DNA of 64,000 nucleotides, taken from NCBI GenBank assembly GCA_963818645.1, contig CAWFTF010000009.1, positions 62,001 through 126,000 on the forward strand, given 5' to 3'. Within the stretch, counting starts at the first letter, position 1. The number at the start of each line of letters is the position of its first letter. The stretch comes from Gp6-AA40 sp963818645. Its GTDB lineage: Bacteria > Acidobacteriota > Vicinamibacteria > Vicinamibacterales > UBA2999. Shown one piece after another: positions 55,717 through 64,000 of this stretch. The position numbers and the translations under genes were made by a program. The notes under the pieces were generated by a model. The model was not told the origin of the DNA and ran no database searches. It was given only the letters and a program-made list of their open reading frames with translations.

Positions 55717-57393
55717 ATGAGGTCTACAATACGCAGCCAACTGATGCCTTCGAAAGTTACTGACTACGTCCGTACGGCCATCGATCGCTCGCAGGGGCGA
55801 TCGGTGGTCATGAGCGTCGGCGGCATTGTCGCGAGTGAGCATCCCCTTGCCTCGCAGGCAGGCGCAACCGTCCTTGCCAGGGGCGGGAGCGCTGTCGATG
55901 CCGCGATTGCCGTCAACGCGGCCATGGGCGTGGTGGCCCCGATGATGAACGGCGTCGGCGGCGATCTGTTCGCCATCATCTACGACGCCGCATCGGGAGA
56001 ACTGCACGGAATCAACGCGAGCGGTTGCGCTCCCGCCGCGCTCACGATCGATCGGCTTCGCGCGGACGGGATCACGACCATGCCGCAGAGCGGCATCCAC
56101 TCGGTCACGATTCCCGGGGCGGTGGCGGGCTGGTCGAAACTGAGCGGACGCTTTGGACGCTTACCTCTGGCGAACGTATTGGCGCCCGCGATCGAAATTG
56201 CCGCGGGAGGTTTCCCGGTTCCCGAGATCATCGCGGCCGAATGGCAGGGAGGTGAGCCGCTCCTGCGGACGAACGCAGAGGCCTCGCGTGTGTATCTGCC
56301 GGGCGGCGACGTGCCGGCGGTGGGGCAGATTTTCAAAAACCCCGATCTCGCGTCGACCTATCGTTCGCTCGGCTCTCGCGGACGCGACGCGTTCTATCGC
56401 GGCGAGATCGCGCAGCGCATCGTGAAGTGCTCCGAGGCGCAACGCGGGGTGCTGACCGCAGACGATCTCGCGGCGTTTGATGCCGAGTGGGTGACGCCGC
56501 TCTCGACGACGTATCGCGGATGGACGATCTACGAGCTGCCGCCGAACGGACAGGGCATCGCGGCGCTGATGATGCTCAATCTGATGGAGCACTCGCCGAT
56601 CGGCTCGTACGGTCACAACTCGGCTGAGGCGTTGCACACGCTCATCGAAGCCAAGAAGCTCGCATACGCCGACATGGCGAAGTGGGTGTGCGACCCGGCG
56701 TTCCATGACGTGCCCGTCGAACCGATGCTGTCGAAGGCCTACGCCGCTCGACGGGCACGCCAGATCGACCCGTCGCGTGCGAACCCGGGCGTCGTTCCGG
56801 GCGAACTTCCGACCAGGGGTGGCGACACCACCTATCTCAGCGTCGTCGATCGCGACGGCAACATGGTGTCGCTCATTCAGAGCATCTTCGCCAACTTCGG
56901 ATCCGGCCTGGTTCCCGAGGGCGCGGGCTTCGTGCTGCAAAGCCGCGGAGGCCTTTTCACGATGGATCCGGCGCATCCCAATGGGCTCGCACCACGCAAG
57001 AGACCGCTCCACACGATCATCCCTGGCTTCATGACGAACGGCCCGCTCAAGGCGGCGTTCGGCATCATGGGTGGCTGGAACCAGTCGCAGGCGCATGCCC
57101 AGTTCATCTCGAACGTCGTCGATCACGGGATGAATATTCAGGCGGCACTCGAGGCCGCTCGCATGACCAAGCTCACCTTCACTGGCTGCGATGTGACGAT
57201 GGAGTCGAGAGTGCCGGAGTCGGCGCGCCTCGAGCTGGCCGCGAAGGGACACGAGATCGATCTGCAGGGACCGTTCTCGAGCATGGTGGGAGGAGGCCAG
57301 AGCGTGATGCGCGACTACGCCGCGGGCGTGAACTTCGGCGCATCGGATCCGCGCAAGGACGGAGCGGCGATCCCGGAACCCTCTCGTTCCTGA
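55717..57393 (+). CDS. Gamma-glutamyltransferase-family Ntn hydrolase
   Basis: 558 residues from ATG 55717 (ATG 55744 also possible). The autoprocessing site and nucleophile are T371 in GGDTTYLSVVD. The large-subunit opening ASEHPLASQAGATVLARGG, NGVGGDLFAIIYD and the glycine loop of the small subunit are present. There is no evident signal peptide, unlike periplasmic GGT. Members act on glutathione or on other gamma-glutamyl or oxamate-type amides. The gene next door codes an OxlT-like carrier, so an oxamate amidohydrolase-like role is possible but speculative. Confidence 0.85.
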   Translation: MRSTIRSQLMPSKVTDYVRTAIDRSQGRSVVMSVGGIVASEHPLASQAGATVLARGGSAVDAAIAVNAAMGVVAPMMNGVGGDLFAIIYDAASGELHGINASGCAPAALTIDRLRADGITTMPQSGIHSVTIPGAVAGWSKLSGRFGRLPLANVLAPAIEIAAGGFPVPEIIAAEWQGGEPLLRTNAEASRVYLPGGDVPAVGQIFKNPDLASTYRSLGSRGRDAFYRGEIAQRIVKCSEAQRGVLTADDLAAFDAEWVTPLSTTYRGWTIYELPPNGQGIAALMMLNLMEHSPIGSYGHNSAEALHTLIEAKKLAYADMAKWVCDPAFHDVPVEPMLSKAYAARRARQIDPSRANPGVVPGELPTRGGDTTYLSVVDRDGNMVSLIQSIFANFGSGLVPEGAGFVLQSRGGLFTMDPAHPNGLAPRKRPLHTIIPGFMTNGPLKAAFGIMGGWNQSQAHAQFISNVVDHGMNIQAALEAARMTKLTFTGCDVTMESRVPESARLELAAKGHEIDLQGPFSSMVGGGQSVMRDYAAGVNFGASDPRKDGAAIPEPSRS

Positions 57394-57402
57394 GGCGACA
57401 TC

Positions 57403-58719
57403 ATGAACAGCGCCTCTCCAAATACGCGATGGATCCAGCTCCTCCTGGGTCTTGTCTGCATGATCGTGATTTCCAGCCCGCAGTACGTCTGGGCGCTGTT
57501 CACGCAGCCGTTGACGACCGGGCTCGGAGCCTCGCTGCCCGAACTTCAAATCACGTTTTCCATCCTGATTGTGGTGCAGACGTTCCTGTCGCCCTGGCAG
57601 GGTGTACTGGTTGATCGATTCGGTCCGCGACTGCTGTTGTCGATCGGTGTCCTCGTCACCGGGCTCAGCTGGATCCTGGCCGCGCAAGCATCGAGCCTCA
57701 CGATGTTGTATCTGACGTACGGCCTGCTCGGCGGCGTCGGAACCGGCATCGTCTACGTGGGCGTCATCGGTCACATGGTGCAATGGTTTCCCGACAAACG
57801 CGGACTGGCGACGGGACTCGTCGCTGCGGGGTACGGCGTCGGCGCACTGCTCACCACGTTTCCGATCGCGACCGTTCTGCGTGAATCGACCTACGAGGAC
57901 GCGCTCACGCGTTTCGGTCTGATCTTCGGCATAGTGGGTCTCGTCGCGGCGCAAGGGTTGCGGCGGCCGGACGCCGCGTGGCAGATGGCGTGGAATCAGC
58001 GCGCGCGGGCGGCGACGAGAGTATCCACGACGTCCATCGATCTCTCGCCGATTCAGATGCTCGGCACGCGCATCTTCTGGCTCATGTTCGTCATGATGAC
58101 GATGATGTCGACGACCGGGCTGATGGTGACGTCGCAAATGGGGGCGTTTACACGAGACTTCGGGATGGCGAGTGTGCTCGTGTGGGGACTGCCGCTGTTG
58201 CCGCTGGCGCTCTCGCTCGATCGCATCACGAACGGGGCGACGCGCCCGTTCTTTGGTTGGGTCTCAGATCGATACGGCCGTGAGAACACGATGCTCATCG
58301 CGTTTGCGCTGGAGGGGACGGCGATGACGCTGTGGCTCCTCTCGCGCGAGCATGCCGTGCTGTTCGTGTTGCTCTCGGGGCTCGTGTTCTTCGGGTGGGG
58401 CGAAATCTTCTCGCTCTTCCCGTCAACGTTGACCGATACGTTCGGGACCAGGCACGCGACGGCCAACTACGGGTGCCTGTACATGGCGCAGGGAATCGGG
58501 TCAGTGCTGGGTGGCCCTGTGGCTGCGCTTCTTCACGACTCGACCGGCTCGTGGATCCCCGTCTTCGCGGTCATCATCGCGATGGACTTCACGACCGCTG
58601 CGCTTGCGATTGGGGTGCTCAAGCCAATGCGGCAACGCTGGCTGGCGGCCGCTCTCATTACCTCAGCCGTCGCGACCGATCGCCGGGTCGTCCCGACGAC
58701 CGTAGGCACGCACCCGTGA
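57403..58719 (+). CDS. MFS transporter, OxlT-like
   Basis: 438 residues, twelve hydrophobic helices. The loop 2-3 motif is DRFGPRLLLSIGV and the loop 8-9 copy is GWVSDRYGRENTML. The pattern WALFTQPLTTGLG with GYGVGALLTTFP and the overall order match the oxalate:formate antiporter group. Starts 9 bases after the GGT-family gene, so co-transcribed. Substrate is a small carboxylate by family; not proved. Confidence 0.85.
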   Translation: MNSASPNTRWIQLLLGLVCMIVISSPQYVWALFTQPLTTGLGASLPELQITFSILIVVQTFLSPWQGVLVDRFGPRLLLSIGVLVTGLSWILAAQASSLTMLYLTYGLLGGVGTGIVYVGVIGHMVQWFPDKRGLATGLVAAGYGVGALLTTFPIATVLRESTYEDALTRFGLIFGIVGLVAAQGLRRPDAAWQMAWNQRARAATRVSTTSIDLSPIQMLGTRIFWLMFVMMTMMSTTGLMVTSQMGAFTRDFGMASVLVWGLPLLPLALSLDRITNGATRPFFGWVSDRYGRENTMLIAFALEGTAMTLWLLSREHAVLFVLLSGLVFFGWGEIFSLFPSTLTDTFGTRHATANYGCLYMAQGIGSVLGGPVAALLHDSTGSWIPVFAVIIAMDFTTAALAIGVLKPMRQRWLAAALITSAVATDRRVVPTTVGTHP

Positions 58720-58738
58720 ACGGTGTCTCGCGCGCGGC

Positions 58739-58755
58739 ACGCCCGCCACGGGCGT
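58739..58755 (+). terminator. GC-rich stem-loop after the OxlT-like gene
   Basis: ACGCCCG and CGGGCGT pair perfectly around a three-base loop, 19 bases past the stop at 58719, followed by TGTTC only. Likely a terminator-like hairpin for the GGT-MFS pair. The remaining 186 bases to the next start hold no gene I can support. Confidence 0.4.
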
Positions 58756-58941
58756 TGTTCGGCAAAGCGGAGACTATTAGCTCGTCTATTAGAACAATCC
58801 CAGCTGCGGAGCCATGAAGTTGTTCACAAGCCGATTGAAATTCAGCTAGATTCTTCTTGTGAACGAACCCCAACGCTGGAATGCCATTTGCCCTGCGTCG
58901 GTGCGGTCCAGGCCTCGTATTCGTTGAGAGCGGTAACGTCG

Positions 58942-59703
58942 ATGGCTACCGTAAGCAGCAACAGCCTTGGTGAGAGGCTCAGGCGCGCCCGCGAACTGCG
59001 AGGTCTCACGCTCGAGCGAGTTGCCCGAGAGACGAAGATCCCTCAGCGGCATCTCGAGGCGTTCGAACGCGACAATCTGACGGCGGTTCCGTCGGGCTTC
59101 TACCAGCGCGCGGAACTGCGGACGTATGCGCAGGCCGTCGGTCTCGATCAACGACTCGCGCTCGCTGAGCTCGAATCCGCACTGGCGCCGGTGGACACGC
59201 GCGGACCAGGAGAGACGCGAGAGAACCGGGGCGGTCAAGCATCAGTGTCACGGCTTCCGTATATCGTGGCCGCTGTCGCTGGGATTGCGGTGATCGCGGC
59301 GTTATTCGGGCGGGCAAGCGTCGATCCTCCACCACAACTCGAGCCACGGGTCGACCCTCCCGCCGCGACTGATTCTGCGCCGACGCCTGGGACCGTGACG
59401 CCCGAAATCGCCGCTTCCAGCGTCGCTCCTCATGTGGCTGCGGATCCGACGCAGGTAGCTGTGCCTGTGCCTGTGCCTGCGAAGTCGGTAACTGCGCTTG
59501 TCGTGACGACGCAGCCGGAAGGGGCGCGAGTGACGGTGAATGGCATCGGATGGGGCTCTTCACCAGCCACCATCCCGTATCTCGAGCCGGGCCAGAAGCG
59601 CATCCGCGTGAGCAAAGAAGGATACGTCGCAGTCGAGCGGGTGCTGCAGGTCGATGAGGGCCGCCGGCACACACTCGACATCCGGCTCGAGCGCGCGCCC
59701 TGA
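58942..59703 (+). CDS. HTH-TM-PEGA protein (RodZ-like architecture)
   Basis: 253 residues. An N-terminal Xre-like HTH_25 domain (residues 7-70, GERLRRARELRGLTLERVAR), one membrane helix (105-123, LPYIVAAVAGIAVIAALFG), a Pro/Ala-rich periplasmic linker, then a PEGA domain (about 183-253, with TTQPEGARVTVNGIGWGSSP and RIRVSKEGYVAVERVLQV). This is RodZ-like in order, but the PEGA domain replaces RodZ's own periplasmic domain. It probably links cytoplasmic elements to the cell surface; role unproved. Confidence 0.85.
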   Translation: MATVSSNSLGERLRRARELRGLTLERVARETKIPQRHLEAFERDNLTAVPSGFYQRAELRTYAQAVGLDQRLALAELESALAPVDTRGPGETRENRGGQASVSRLPYIVAAVAGIAVIAALFGRASVDPPPQLEPRVDPPAATDSAPTPGTVTPEIAASSVAPHVAADPTQVAVPVPVPAKSVTALVVTTQPEGARVTVNGIGWGSSPATIPYLEPGQKRIRVSKEGYVAVERVLQVDEGRRHTLDIRLERAP

Positions 59704-59754
59704 TGCCAGGATCTTCGATGCCGCCTGCGGCCGGGATCGTGGCGCCCGATGCGC

Positions 59755-62700
59755 TCAACGTGTAAGTGCCGTCGGCGGCGGTGGTGGCGGCGCGGCCGCC
59801 TGGCCGACAGTGAACGTCTGGCCGGCGATGGTCATCGTGCCCGTTCGCGCCGCACCGGTATTCGCCGCAACCGTAAAGCTCACCGACCCAGGACCCGTGC
59901 CACTCGCCCCGGCGGTGATCGTGATCCACGTCGGCGCATTGCTGACGGCGGTCCACGCGCACGTGCCACCTGCCGTGACCGCGATCGCGGTCCCTGCCCC
60001 GCCGGCAGCCGCGATTGACTGGCTCGTCGGAGCGATCGTGTTGGTGCAAGTCGGTGGTGGTGGTGGCGGCGCGGCCGCCTGGTCGACAGTGAACGTCTGG
60101 CCGGCGATGGTCATCGTGCCCGTTCGCGCCGCACCGGTATTCGCCGCAACCGTAAAGCTCACCGACCCAGGACCCGTGCCGCTCGCCCCGGCGGTGATCG
60201 TGATCCACGACGGCGCATTGCTGACGGCGGTCCACGCGCACGTGCCACCTGCCGTGACCGCGATCGCGGTCCCTGCCCCGCCCGCAGCCGCGATTGACTG
60301 GCTCGTCGGAGCGATCGTGTTGGTGCAAGTCGGTGGTGGTGGTGGCGGCGCGGCCGCCTGGTCGACAGTGAACGTCTGGCCGGCGATGGTCATCGTGCCC
60401 GTTCGCGCCGCACCGGTATTCGCCGCAACCGTAAAGCTCACCGACCCAGGACCCGTGCCGCTCGCCCCGGCGGTGATCGTGATCCACGACGGCGCATTGC
60501 TGACGGCGGTCCACGCGCACGTGCCACCTGCCGTGACCGCGATCGCGGTCCCTGTCCCGCCCGCAGCCGCGATTGACTGGCTCGTCGGAGCGATCGTGTT
60601 GTTGCAAGTCGGTGGTGGTGGCGGTGGCGCCGCGGCCTGGCTGACGGTGAAGGTCTGGCCGGCGATGGTCATCGTGCCCGTTCGCGCCGCACCGGTATTC
60701 GCCGCAACCGTAAAGCTCACCGACCCAGGACCCGTGCCGCTCGCCCCGGCGGTGATCGTGATCCACGACGGCGCATTGCTGACGGCGGTCCACGCGCACG
60801 TGCCACCTGCCGTGACCGCGATCGCGGTCCCTGCCCCGCCCGCAGCCGCGATTGACTCGCTCGTCGGAGCGATCGTGTAGGTGCAAGTCGGTGGTGGTGG
60901 CGGTGGCGCCGCGGCCTGGCTGACGGTGAAGGTCTGGCCGGCGATGGTCATCGTGCCGGTTCGCGCAGGCCCCGTATTCGCCGCAACCGTAAAGCTCACC
61001 GACCCAGTACCCATGTCCGGCTGCCCCGGCGGTGATCGTGATCCACGACGGCGCATTGCTGACGGCGGTCCACGCGCACGTAGCACCGGTCGTGACCGCG
61101 ATCGCGGTCCCGGCCCCGCCGGCAGCGGCGATTGACTCGCTCGTCGAAGCGATCGTGTAGGTGCAACTCGGTGGTGGCGGTGGCGGTGGTGCCGCGGCCT
61201 GGTTGACGGTGAACGTCTGGCCGGCGATGGTCATCGTGCCGGTTCGCGCAGGTCCCGTATTCGCCGCAACAGTAAAGCTCACCGACCCAGTACCCGTGCC
61301 GGCTGCCCCGGCGGTGATCGTGATCCACGACGGCGCATTGCTGACGGCGGTCCACGCGCACGTGCCACCTGCCGTGACCGCGATCGCGGTCCCGGCCCCG
61401 CCCGCAGCGGCGATTGACTCGCTCGTCGGAGCGATCGTGGTGGTGCAACTCGGTGGTGGTGGTGGTGGCGGCGGCGCGGCCTGGCTGACGGTGAAGGTCT
61501 GGCCAGCGATGGTCATCGTGCCGGTTCGCGCAGCACCGGTATTCGCCGCAACAGTAAAGCTCACCGACCCAGTACCCACTCCGGCTGCACCGGCGGTGAC
61601 CGTGATCCACGACGGCGCATTGCTGACGGCGGTCCACGCGCACGTGCCACCTGCCGTGACCGCGATCGCGGTCCCGGCCCCGCCGGCAGCGGCGATTGAC
61701 TCGCTCGTCGGAGCGATCGTGTAGGTGCAACTCGGTGGTGGCGGTGGCGGTGGTGCCGCGGCCTGGTTGACGGTGAACGACTGGCCGGCGATGGTCATCG
61801 TGCCGGTTCGCGCAGCACCGGTATTCGCCGCAACGGTAAAGCTCACCGACCCATTACTGGCTCCGATTGCCCCTGCGGTGATCGTGATCCATGACGCACT
61901 GGTCGTCGCTGTCCACGCGCACCCGCCAGGCGCGGAGACGCTCACGAATCCCGTGCCGCCAACGTCTGACACTGAGGCGCTGCTCGCCGCGAGCGAGTAG
62001 CTGCAGGTCGGCGCGGCCGCCTGGTTGACCGTGAAGGTCTGTCCGCCGATCGCAATCGTGCCCGTTCGCGCGGCACCGGTATTCGCCGCAACGATATAGC
62101 TCACCGACCCATTGCCCGTTCCGGCTGCACCCGCGGTGATCGTGATCCACGACGCACTGCTGATGGCGGTCCACGCGCATGTGCCACCTGCCGTGACCGT
62201 GATCGCTGTCCCTGTCCCGCCTGCATCAGCGATTGACTCGCTGGCCGGAGCGATCGTGTAGGTGCAACTCGGTGGTGGTGGTGGTGGTGGCGGCGGCGGC
62301 GGCGCGGCCTGGGTGACGGTGAACGTCTGGCCGGCGATGGTCATCGTGCCGATTCGCACAGCGGCGGTATTCGCCGCAACGGTAAAGCTCACTGACCCAT
62401 TACCCGTTCCGGCTGCACCTCCGGTGATCGTGATCCACGACGCATTGCTGACGGCGGTCCACGCGCACGTGCCACCTGCCGTGACCGTGATCACTGTCCC
62501 TGGCCCGCCTGCATCAGCGATTGACTCGCTAGCCGGAGCGATTGTGTTGGTGCAACTCGGTGCTGTTGGAGGCGCCGGTGCCGGTGCCGGCGGTATTGGC
62601 GGCTGCGACGCGTCCTGCTGCGTGATCGTATGCGTGCGATCGGCGATGGTGACGGTTCCCGTCCGCGCGGCGCCGGTATTGGCTGCTATGCGCAACGCGA

Positions 62701-63232
62701 CGGAACCATTGCCATTGCCCTGCGCTCCCGACGTGATCGTGATCCATGAGGCGTTGCTCGTCGCGGTCCACGTGCAGCCGTTCAACGTCGACACAGCGAC
62801 GTTTGCCGTGACTGAGCTCGAGTTGACCGTCTGGGCGTCGGGGGCGATCGTAAGCGGGCACGTCGCCGCCTCCTGTATCACGCGAACGTGGTTGTCATTG
62901 ACGACGATCTCGCCCTCCCGCGTCGAGGGCGTCGGATTCGCTGCCGCGCGAAACGCCACGTTGCCATTGCCCTGGCCGGAAGTGGGCGAGACATCGGAGA
63001 TCCAACTCGGTTGGCTCGAGACGGTCCACTCACATTCGGGTTGAGCGGTGATGGCAATGGTGCCGGTGCCACCATCGGCCAGAATGTTCGAGGGTTGCGC
63101 CGCCGTGATCTGGCACTTCGGCGACGTTGGCCCTGTGGCGACCGACGATGTGCTCGAGGAGCTACACGCGGCGACGCACAACGCGAGCATCGCGACAATC
63201 GACACGAGTGCAGGTGAATACCTCAGAGGCAT
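59755..63232 (-). CDS. Lipoprotein of tandem BACON-like Ig repeats (one frameshift)
   Basis: About 1,158 residues. Lipobox VAAC with lipidated C23, then about 12 repeats of roughly 93 residues. Each repeat holds CTYTIAPTSESI, AGGTCAWTAVSNAPSWITIT and ANTGAARTGTMTIAGQTFTV, as in BACON domains, joined by polyproline linkers of varying length. The first two repeats are diverged, the later ones almost identical. An extra T at 61016 breaks the frame (AAG then MGTGSVSF resumes). It ends at 59755 with TALTR, next to a truncated 13th repeat start (see finding). Probably surface-exposed, perhaps glycan-binding or adhesive. Confidence 0.82.
59779..62600 (-). repeat. Tandem 279-283 bp coding repeat array
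   Basis: The word GCCGGCGATGGTC recurs at 59821, 60100, 60379, 60658, 60937, 61220 and 61784, with GCCAGCGATGGTC at 61502. Spacings are 279, 279, 279, 279, 283, 282 and 282 bases. Units 60100 and 60379 are almost base-identical; units beyond 61,784 are progressively diverged. This is the DNA side of the BACON-like gene and a likely site of recombination or assembly collapse. Confidence 0.9.
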
Positions 63233-63505
63233 CAATGTTTTGTCGAGCACCACTCGCGCGGTTCGGCTGTGTGCATACGGTGCGCCAGTGATTTGGCGAG
63301 GCATTGCATTGTACGTGGTCGCGCTGGCGGTACGTGGTCGCCCTGGCGCCATCTGCCAAACTGGCACGCTCCTCACCGGCACTTTTCAAGCCGACGAACG
63401 ATTCTCAGCGTCGCCATAGCCGGCGTGAAGATGGGCTGGGTACGTATTTTTACTAGATGAGCTTGAGCCCGGCGAAGTGTAAAATGACGCTTCCAAGCCA
63501 AGCAG

Positions 63506-64000
63506 ATGGATTCGGCGTTTCAGGTCTTCGCTGTTGACGATGATCCGATCGTCCTCAGGGCGATCGAGCGCATGCTGCGCTCGCACAGCATTGCCGTTGA
63601 AGGATTTACCTCGCCGGCAGCGTTCCTCGCCCGACCTTCGTATGACGGTGTGGCCTGCCTGCTGCTCGACTTGAAGATGCCCGGCATGAGCGGCCTCGAC
63701 GTGCAGGCCGCGATGATCGCCAAGGGCATTTCGATGCCGATCATCTTTCTCAGCGCCCAGAGCGACGTCCCGTCAACCGTCCGGGCAATGCGGGGCGGAG
63801 CGATCGATTTTCTCGAGAAGCCGGTTGACGAAGATCAGTTGCTGGCCGCGCTCGAACGGGCTCGCCTGCAGTCCATCGCTATGCGCCGGCAGCAGCAGCT
63901 TCAGCGGGATACCGAGCAACGGCTCGCACGTCTCACCAAACGCGAGAGGGAAGTGTGCGACCTCGTTGCGGCCGGTCTTCTCAACAAGCAGATCGCCGTC
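63506..64000 (+). CDS. FixJ-type response regulator (C-terminus beyond window)
   Basis: 165 residues present. Receiver domain with acidic DDD at 11-13, phospho-acceptor D55 in LLLDLKMPG, and K105 in FLEKPVDEDQL. A coiled linker follows, then the start of a LuxR-type HTH (LTKREREVCDLVAAGLLNKQIAV). FixJ/NodW class DNA-binding regulator. No cognate sensor kinase is visible in the window; it may be downstream. Confidence 0.9.
   Translation, partial: MDSAFQVFAVDDDPIVLRAIERMLRSHSIAVEGFTSPAAFLARPSYDGVACLLLDLKMPGMSGLDVQAAMIAKGISMPIIFLSAQSDVPSTVRAMRGGAIDFLEKPVDEDQLLAALERARLQSIAMRRQQQLQRDTEQRLARLTKREREVCDLVAAGLLNKQIAV

Noticed and set aside
56161..58137. 658-residue minus-strand frame over the GGT and MFS genes
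   Set aside because: Arg/His-rich antisense shadow of two clear plus-strand genes.
59654..61724. Long plus-strand open frames over the BACON repeats (up to 408 residues)
   Set aside because: They are antisense shadows of the repeat array, rich in the same period, with no signal or start context. The minus-strand frame has a lipobox and a family fold.
59779..62600. CRISPR-like array
   Set aside because: Units are about 280 bp and fully coding with no short repeat-spacer pattern.
1..64000. tRNA, rRNA, prophage, insertion sequence or integron features
   Set aside because: No cloverleaf, transposase, integrase or terminal inverted repeats could be seen by reading, and gene content is chromosomal.

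Overview
The window is GC-rich, densely coded DNA from a Gram-negative bacterium. It carries outer-membrane barrel proteins, an Omp85 system, an RND efflux system and periplasmic enzymes. The set of secreted families (a WEGDTLVVET-type protein, a DLKxxN/DVGSTFG kinase-like protein, GPW-repeat and BACON-like proteins) resembles Acidobacteriota, perhaps Vicinamibacteria. That placement is inference from protein flavour, since no rRNA or tRNA gene was seen.

Layout. 1-8112 (minus) is an operon running carbonic anhydrase, MscS channel, outer-membrane barrel, ArcD-like antiporter, arginine deiminase, ornithine carbamoyltransferase, carbamate kinase. 8225-15280 (minus) is a complete F1Fo ATP synthase operon in the order B-E-F-H-A-G-D-C, led by a VIT/CCC1-like membrane protein. 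15535-25668 (plus) holds a sigma-54 enhancer-binding regulator, a STAS protein, a tripartite RND efflux system, polyphosphate kinase 2 and a second MscS channel. 25580-32223 (minus) is an aspartate operon: ABM-fold protein, aspartase, a secreted protein, a DASS carrier, an AspT-type exchanger and periplasmic asparaginase. 32608-39996 (plus) holds glutaminase, a small barrel protein, then a secreted GPW-repeat protein, an Omp85-type barrel and a secreted kinase-like protein. 40167-48689 is mixed: DNA ligase, secreted proteins, an MBL hydrolase, two paralogous small proteins, an AAA ATPase, FtsH, and a REC-MEDS regulator. 48730-55604 (minus) is one giant gene fusing TamB to a five-POTRA Omp85 protein. 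55717-64000 holds a GGT-like enzyme with an OxlT-like carrier, an HTH-TM-PEGA protein, a tandem-repeat BACON-like lipoprotein and a FixJ-type regulator cut by the window end.

How it may work together. Arginine, asparagine, aspartate and glutamine are all deaminated by enzymes coded within 34 kb, next to ATP synthase, PPK2, two MscS channels and carbonic anhydrase. This reads as an energy, pH and osmotic homeostasis region. Reading the intergenic DNA by eye gave several GG-N10-GC elements of sigma-54 type (TGGCAC or TGGCAT followed by GTGCT, CTGCA or TTGCA). They lie in front of the ATP synthase operon, the regulator gene, the ABM-aspartase operon, glutaminase and a divergent pair of small genes. 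A local sigma-54 regulon run by the regulator encoded here is the most coherent new hypothesis. The TamB-Omp85 fusion is the most striking single gene.

Quality. At least nine conserved genes contain single-base frameshifts, ten in all: nine insertions and one deletion. They affect genes such as atpD and are most likely consensus errors. I annotate each such gene as one CDS and give the site.
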